Source: Pseudomonas sp. CHM02 (GTDB taxonomy: Bacteria > Pseudomonadota > Gammaproteobacteria > Pseudomonadales > Pseudomonadaceae). Taken from it: a DNA stretch of 64,000 bases. Position numbers and translations under genes: made by a program. The notes beneath the pieces are model-generated. The model was given only the letters and a program-made list of their open reading frames with translations. It searched no databases and had not been told where the DNA came from. Positions within the stretch are counted from its first letter, which is position 1. Each line of letters opens with the position of its first letter. Where the stretch lies: NCBI RefSeq assembly GCF_000612585.1, contig NZ_JFCA01000016.1:54804-118803 (forward strand), read 5' to 3'. Of this stretch, positions 59,110-64,000 are shown one piece after another.

Positions 59110-60036
59110 ATGAAGCGATTGCATGTGATCGACTCCCACACCGGCGGCGAACCGACCCGCCTGGTGATGAGCGGTTTCCCCACGCTGACCGGCAATACCC
59201 TGGCCGAGCATTTGGAAAACCTGCGCAGCGAGCATGACAAATGGCGCCGCGCCTGCATTCTGGAACCGCGTGGCAACGATGTACTGGTCGGCGCGCTGTA
59301 CTGCGAGCCGGTCACACCGGGCGCCATCTGCGGTGTGATCTTCTTCAATAACGCCGGCTACCTGGGCATGTGCGGGCACGGCACGATTGGCCTGGTCGCC
59401 TCCTTGCATCACCTGGGTCGCATCGCGCCTGGCGTGCACCGCATCGACACGCCCGTAGGCCTAGTTGAAGCGACGTTGCACGATGACGGTGCCGTGACCC
59501 TGGGCAATGTGCCTGCCTACCGCCATCGCCGCCAAGTGCCGGTGGAAGTGCCAGGCCACGGTGTGGTGCTGGGCGACATCGCCTGGGGCGGCAACTGGTT
59601 TTTCCTGGTCTCCGAGCATGGCCAGCGCCTGCAGATGGACAACGTCGACGCCCTCACCGACTACACCTGGGCGATGCTCAAGGCCCTTGAAGACCAAGGC
59701 ATCCATGGCGCGGACGGTGCACTGATCGACCATATCGAGTTGTTCGCCGACGACGACCACGCCGACAGCCGAAATTTCGTGATGTGCCCCGGCAAAGCCT
59801 ACGACCGCTCCCCCTGCGGCACGGGTACCAGCGCCAAGCTCGCGTGCCTGGCCGCCGATGGAAAGCTCGCCCCCGGCCAGCCGTGGATACAAGCCAGCAT
59901 CACCGGCAGCCGATTCGAAGGCCGCTATGAATGGGACGGCGAGCGTGTGCGCCCGTTCATCACCGGCCGCGCCTACATGACCGCCGACAGCACCTTGCTG
60001 ATCGATGCGCAGGACCCGTTTGCCTGGGGCATCTGA
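59110..60036 (+). CDS. 4-hydroxyproline 2-epimerase
   Basis: 308 residues from the ATG at 59110 (GGAG six bases upstream). Proline-racemase fold with both catalytic cysteines: Cys88 in MCGHGTIG and Cys236 in SPCGTGTSA. The presence of both cysteines and the neighbours distinguish it from dehydratase relatives. It turns trans-4-hydroxy-L-proline into cis-4-hydroxy-D-proline, the first step of the pathway. Confidence 0.93.
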   Translation: MKRLHVIDSHTGGEPTRLVMSGFPTLTGNTLAEHLENLRSEHDKWRRACILEPRGNDVLVGALYCEPVTPGAICGVIFFNNAGYLGMCGHGTIGLVASLHHLGRIAPGVHRIDTPVGLVEATLHDDGAVTLGNVPAYRHRRQVPVEVPGHGVVLGDIAWGGNWFFLVSEHGQRLQMDNVDALTDYTWAMLKALEDQGIHGADGALIDHIELFADDDHADSRNFVMCPGKAYDRSPCGTGTSAKLACLAADGKLAPGQPWIQASITGSRFEGRYEWDGERVRPFITGRAYMTADSTLLIDAQDPFAWGI

Positions 60037-60073
60037 GCCCTCCCTTACTTGACTGGAAACTGGAGTTAGCACA

Positions 60074-61021
60074 ATGAGCGACAACATCTTCACTGGCTGC
60101 ATCCCCGCCCTGATGACCCCGTGCACGCCTGAGCGCAAGCCCGACTTCGACGCCCTGGTCGCCAAGGGCCGCGAGCTGATCGATATCGGCATGAGCGCCG
60201 TGGTGTACTGCGGTTCCATGGGCGACTGGCCGTTGCTCACCGAGGCCGAGCGCCAGGAAGGCGTGGCACGCCTGGCGGCGGCAGGCGTGCCGACCATTGT
60301 CGGGACCGGCGCGGTCAACAGCCGTGAAGCCGTGGCCCATGCCGCCCACGCGGCCAAGGTCGGCGCCCAGGGCCTGATGGTGATTCCGCGTGTGCTGTCC
60401 CGTGGTGCCTCCGCTACCGCGCAGAAGGCGCACTTCTCGGCGATCCTGAAGGCGGCGCCCAACCTGCCGGCGGTGATCTACAACAGCCCCTACTACGGCT
60501 TCGCCACCCGCGCCGACCTGTTCTTCGAACTGCGCCGCGAACACCCGAACCTGATCGGTTTCAAGGAGTTCGGCGGCGGTGCCGACCTGCGCTACGCCGC
60601 GGAACACATCACGTCCCAGGACGATAACGTGACCCTGATGGTCGGCGTCGACACTCAGGTGGTGCATGGTTTCGTCAACTGCAACGCCACCGGCGCCATC
60701 ACCGGCATCGGCAACGCCCTGCCTCGGGAAGTGCTGCAACTGGTCGCGCTGAGCAAAAAAGCCGCCAAGGGCGATGCCAAGGCCCGCCGCCAGGCCCGTG
60801 AGTTGGAAGCCGCGCTGGCAGTGCTGTCGTCGTTCGATGAAGGCTGTGACCTGGTGCTGTATTACAAGCACCTGATGGTGCTCAACGGTGACAAGGGCTA
60901 CGCCTTGCACTTCAACGAAACCGACGTGCTCAGCGAGGCCCAGCGTCGCTACGCAGAAAACCAGTACGCGCTGTTCCGCCAGTGGTACGCCAACTGGTCG
61001 GCGGAACAGAACGTCGCCTGA
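60074..61021 (+). CDS. 1-pyrroline-4-hydroxy-2-carboxylate deaminase (DapA family)
   Basis: 315 residues. DapA/NAL barrel with Schiff-base Lys164 in LIGFKEFGG and the Tyr in YNSPYYGF (140). In hydroxyproline clusters this enzyme turns pyrroline-4-hydroxy-2-carboxylate into 2,5-dioxopentanoate (alpha-ketoglutarate semialdehyde) and ammonia. GGAG precedes the ATG. Third gene of the operon. Confidence 0.9.
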   Translation: MSDNIFTGCIPALMTPCTPERKPDFDALVAKGRELIDIGMSAVVYCGSMGDWPLLTEAERQEGVARLAAAGVPTIVGTGAVNSREAVAHAAHAAKVGAQGLMVIPRVLSRGASATAQKAHFSAILKAAPNLPAVIYNSPYYGFATRADLFFELRREHPNLIGFKEFGGGADLRYAAEHITSQDDNVTLMVGVDTQVVHGFVNCNATGAITGIGNALPREVLQLVALSKKAAKGDAKARRQARELEAALAVLSSFDEGCDLVLYYKHLMVLNGDKGYALHFNETDVLSEAQRRYAENQYALFRQWYANWSAEQNVA

Positions 61022-61080
61022 CCCCATCCGCGCCGCTGCGGCTCTCGCAGCGGCCAACCCTCTTTTTCCAGGAAAATCCC

Positions 61081-62652
61081 ATGACTCTGACGGGCAAGAT
61101 GCTGATCGGTCAGCACGCCATTTCCGGTAACCGCGAGGCGATCCGGGCGATCAATCCCGCCACCGACGCCACCTTGGAGCCCGCCTACCTGGGCGGCGAC
61201 GGCGAGCCTGTCGCACAGGCTTGTGCCTTGGCGTGGGCGGCGTTTGATGTGTACCGCGAAACGTCGCTTGAGGTACGTGCCACGTTCCTCGAGACCGTCG
61301 CCGCGCACATCGAAGCGCTGGGCGATGAATTGATCGAACGCGCTGTTGCCGAAACCGGCCTGCCCCACGCACGCATCCAAGGCGAGCGCGGGCGCACCTG
61401 CGGGCAACTGCGTACCTTTGCCCGCACCGTACGCGCGGGAGAATGGTTGGATGCGCGGGTGGACACCGCGCAGCCGCAGCGCCAGCCACTGCCGCGCCCA
61501 GACTTGCGTCAGCGCCATATCGCGCTCGGGCCAGTGGCCGTCTTTGGTGCGAGCAACTTCCCCTTGGCGTTTTCCGTGGCCGGTGGCGACACCGCCTCAG
61601 CGCTGGCTGCCGGTTGCCCGGTCATCGTCAAGGCCCATGGTGCGCACCCCGGCACCAGTGAACTGGTGGGCCGGGCGGTGGCGCAGGCGGTCAAGGCGTG
61701 TGGCCTGCCGGAGGGCGTGTTTTCGCTGCTGTACGGGTCGGGCCGTGAAGTCGGAATGGCGTTGGTCACCGACCCGCGGATCAAGGCCGTCGGCTTTACC
61801 GGCTCGCGCAGCGGCGGCCTTGCGCTGATCCACGCAGCACAGGCGCGGCCGGAGCCGATTCCGGTGTATGCGGAAATGAGTTCGATCAACCCGGTGTACC
61901 TGTTTCCGGCGGCGTTGACGGCCAGGGGTGACGCATTGGCCCAGGGGTTTGTGGCGTCATTGACCCAGGGTGCCGGGCAGTTCTGCACCAACCCGGGATT
62001 GGTCATTGGGGTGCAAGGTCCCGCCTTGGATCGCTTCATCAGTAGCGCCGCTGAGCGGCTGCACAGTTGCGCAGCGCAGACCATGCTGACGCCGGGAATT
62101 GCCAGCGCCTTCACTTCTGGCGTGGTCGCACTGACTGAACACGCCAAGGTCGCCGCGCAGGGCTTGGCGGCGACGGGTCCCCATCAAGGCCAGGCGCATC
62201 TGTTCGTGACCCAGGCGCAGGATTTTCTCGCCAATGAGCACCTGCAAGCTGAGGTCTTTGGCGCGTCATCCTTGGTTGTCGCCTGCGCCAATGTCGAGGA
62301 AATACGCCAGGTGTCCGAACACCTCGAAGGCCAGCTCACCGCGACGTTGCAGCTCGACGAAGACGACCTGCCAGACGCCAAGGCCCTGCTGCCGGTGCTT
62401 GAGCGCAGGGCCGGGCGCTTGCTGGTCAATGGCTGGCCGACCGGCGTAGAAGTGTGTGACGCCATGGTTCATGGCGGCCCTTTCCCGGCCACCTCGGAAT
62501 CGCGCAGCACATCGGTAGGCACGGCGGCGATCCAGCGATTCTTGCGGCCGGTGTGTTATCAGGACTTCCCCGACGCGTTGTTGCCCGATGCGCTCCGGCA
62601 CGGCAACCCGTTGCTGCTGCGGCGCTTGCTCGACGGCCAGAGAGAGGCATAG
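61081..62652 (+). CDS. 2,5-dioxovalerate (alpha-ketoglutarate semialdehyde) dehydrogenase
   Basis: 523 residues from the ATG at 61081 (AGGA upstream). ALDH motifs: [35 protein letters not shown], Glu265 in [10 protein letters not shown], Cys302 in AGQFCTNPG. This type of KGSADH uses NADP and gives 2-oxoglutarate, the last step of the route. Directly followed by the dehydrogenase gene with a three-base gap. Confidence 0.9.
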   Translation: MTLTGKMLIGQHAISGNREAIRAINPATDATLEPAYLGGDGEPVAQACALAWAAFDVYRETSLEVRATFLETVAAHIEALGDELIERAVAETGLPHARIQGERGRTCGQLRTFARTVRAGEWLDARVDTAQPQRQPLPRPDLRQRHIALGPVAVFGASNFPLAFSVAGGDTASALAAGCPVIVKAHGAHPGTSELVGRAVAQAVKACGLPEGVFSLLYGSGREVGMALVTDPRIKAVGFTGSRSGGLALIHAAQARPEPIPVYAEMSSINPVYLFPAALTARGDALAQGFVASLTQGAGQFCTNPGLVIGVQGPALDRFISSAAERLHSCAAQTMLTPGIASAFTSGVVALTEHAKVAAQGLAATGPHQGQAHLFVTQAQDFLANEHLQAEVFGASSLVVACANVEEIRQVSEHLEGQLTATLQLDEDDLPDAKALLPVLERRAGRLLVNGWPTGVEVCDAMVHGGPFPATSESRSTSVGTAAIQRFLRPVCYQDFPDALLPDALRHGNPLLLRRLLDGQREA

Positions 62653-62655
62653 GCG

Positions 62656-63897
62656 ATGTCCGATCCCGATATCGTAGTGGTCGGCGCCGGCATTATCGGT
62701 GTCGCCTGCGCACTGCAACTGGCGCGTCAGGGCCGGAAAGTGCTGGTAGTCGACGCGCAGGAGCCCGGCATGGGCGCGTCCTATGGCAACGCCGGGCACC
62801 TGGCGACCGAGCAGGTGTTCCCGATTGCCGACCTGTCGATCCTCAAGCGCTTGCCCGGCATGCTGCTAGACCCCATGGGCCCGCTGCGCCTGGATTGGAA
62901 ATACCTGCCGCACGCCCTGCCCTGGTTCCTGCGGCTGCTACTGAACCTGCGTCCGGCGAACTATCAGCGCACCGTCGCGGGGATTCGCACGCTCAATGAA
63001 GGCAGCCTCGGCGCCTGGCAACGCCTGCTGCACAGCATCGGGCGTGCGGAGTGGCTGCGTGAGGATGGCTCGCTGCTGGTGTTTGAACAGGCCGACTCAC
63101 GCCCGGCCCTCGAAGCCCTGCAACGGCGCATGCAACAGCAGCAAGTGCGCGTGGATTTCTGGTCCGGCGAGGCTATACGCCAAGCCGCACCGCAATTGAG
63201 CGACCACCTTCAGGGTGGTCTGTTTTTTCCCGGTACCGGGCACTTCCTCGACCCTTACCGCGTGGTGTGTGAACTGGTTGAGGCCGCCAAGGCCAGTGGG
63301 GTGCACTTCCTCAAGCGCCGGGTACTGGATGCACGCCTTGAAGAACCGGGCGTCTCACTGACGACCGATCAGGGACGCTTGGTGGCACGCCAGGTACTGA
63401 TCGCCTGCGGTGCCCACTCGGCCAAACTCACCGCTGCACTCACCGGCAAAAACGTCCCGCTGGACACGGAACGCGGCTACCACCTGATGCTGCCCCACGA
63501 GCAGCACCGCCTGCCGTTTGCCGTCACTTCCCTGGAACGCAAGTTCATCATGACCCCCATGACCGAAGGCCTGCGCCTGGCCGGCACCGTGGAATTCGCC
63601 GGCCTCGAACGCCCGGCGAACATGCAACGTGCCTGGCAGTTGCATCGGTTGAGCAAAGGCTTGTTCCGGGAAAACCTGGATGCACGGGATGCAACGACGT
63701 GGATGGGTTTTCGGCCGTCCCTGCCGGACTCGCTGCCGATTATCGATCGGGTGTGCGAAGGAAAAGTGTTGCTCGCGTTCGGGCACCAGCATCTGGGGCT
63801 GACGCAGGCCGCGGTGACGGCGGAGATGGTGGCGGGACTGGCGAGTGCAAAGCCGGCACAGCCATTGGCGCCTTATCGCCTGGATCGATTCCGATGA
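62656..63897 (+). CDS. FAD-dependent D-hydroxyproline dehydrogenase (DadA-like)
   Basis: 413 residues. FAD-binding DIVVVGAGIIGVACALQLARQG at the N-terminus (VVGAGIIGVA, 7-16) and the DadA-type ending (TTWMGFRPSLPDSLPIIDRV...LLAFGHQHLGLTQAAVTAEMV). Single-subunit type, unlike the heterotrimeric LhpBEF enzyme of P. aeruginosa. It would oxidise cis-4-hydroxy-D-proline to pyrroline-4-hydroxy-2-carboxylate. Last gene of the operon in this window. Confidence 0.87.
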   Translation: MSDPDIVVVGAGIIGVACALQLARQGRKVLVVDAQEPGMGASYGNAGHLATEQVFPIADLSILKRLPGMLLDPMGPLRLDWKYLPHALPWFLRLLLNLRPANYQRTVAGIRTLNEGSLGAWQRLLHSIGRAEWLREDGSLLVFEQADSRPALEALQRRMQQQQVRVDFWSGEAIRQAAPQLSDHLQGGLFFPGTGHFLDPYRVVCELVEAAKASGVHFLKRRVLDARLEEPGVSLTTDQGRLVARQVLIACGAHSAKLTAALTGKNVPLDTERGYHLMLPHEQHRLPFAVTSLERKFIMTPMTEGLRLAGTVEFAGLERPANMQRAWQLHRLSKGLFRENLDARDATTWMGFRPSLPDSLPIIDRVCEGKVLLAFGHQHLGLTQAAVTAEMVAGLASAKPAQPLAPYRLDRFR

Positions 63898-63927
63898 GCT
63901 CAGCCCTCTTCATGCCAAGTGGACTAT

Positions 63928-63973
63928 TGTGGCGAGCGGGCTTGCCCCGCGCTGGGCTGCGAAGCGGCCCCAT
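63928..63973. repeat. REP-type palindromic element
   Basis: GTGGCGAGCGGGCTTGCCCCGC followed by GCTGGGCTGCGAAGCGGCCCC (each written in parts: GTGGCGAGCGGGC, TTGCCCCGC, GCTGGGCTGCGAAGC, GGCCCC) is the standard P. fluorescens-type repeat, just after the stop of the last gene. Confidence 0.85.
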
Positions 63974-64000
63974 TCAATGAGGCACACAGTGCATCAGGCA

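Overview
The window looks like the chromosome of a fluorescent-group Pseudomonas. Codons are GC-rich, Pseudomonas-type REP palindromes are present, and the host genes (a MexEF-like pump, polyamine-type amine catabolism, a pst phosphate operon, 4-hydroxyproline catabolism) are typical of that group. The left 36.7 kb is most of a lambda-like temperate prophage; the right 27 kb is host chromosome.

Prophage, 1-36719. Its left end (tail and probably lysis genes, and the intact tRNA) lies outside the window. From left to right: head genes on the minus strand (head closure, connector, capsid, scaffold, minor head, portal, TerL, TerS; 1-7511); a phage metallopeptidase and a region of small genes and terminators that looks moron-rich (7543-10815); a minus-strand early operon (a Q-position gene, NinG, NinB, helicase-loader P, initiator O-like, Rha; 10815-15755); the immunity region (CII-like, Cro-like, operators, CI repressor; 16191-17878). 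Downstream of cI on the plus strand is a two-gene pair, a soluble 351-residue protein and a four-helix membrane protein, arranged like lambda rexA-rexB. Next come a DUF1654 gene under a LexA box and a second cluster of the same 13-bp operators overlapping a plus-strand promoter (PL equivalent, about 21877-21906). That promoter leads into the recombination and accessory operon (HNH endonuclease, ERF annealing protein, YqaJ-type exonuclease, cytosine methyltransferase, many small genes; 23028-35213), ending with a DUF4224 excisionase-like gene and a tyrosine integrase. A 59-bp copy of the 3' part of tRNA-Leu(TAA) at 36661-36719 is the right attachment site.

Host part. A two-gene RND pump (minus strand, 36807-41220) has no outer-membrane component beside it. 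A small acidic protein gene follows, then a gene set for amine catabolism: aldehyde dehydrogenase, APC permease, class III aminotransferase and LuxR-type regulator, with a divergent cysteine hydrolase. A pstSCAB operon (minus strand) has no phoU; it is followed by a degenerate Fic-like gene and an HAD-like gene. A polyphosphate kinase 2 gene diverges from pstS, and each side has its own Pho-box-like sequence. A GH13 enzyme comes next. The last 7.5 kb is a complete trans-4-hydroxyproline catabolic cluster (PAS-AraC regulator, permease, epimerase, D-hydroxyproline dehydrogenase, deaminase, semialdehyde dehydrogenase).

The most interesting signals are the RexAB-like pair next to cI; a stretch of about 700 bp where two reading frames of the same strand both encode recognisable phage proteins (methyltransferase and another phage protein); the two matching operator clusters with a LexA box between the second cluster and DUF1654; and a cluster of TAACGC words inside the O-like gene that resembles a replication origin.
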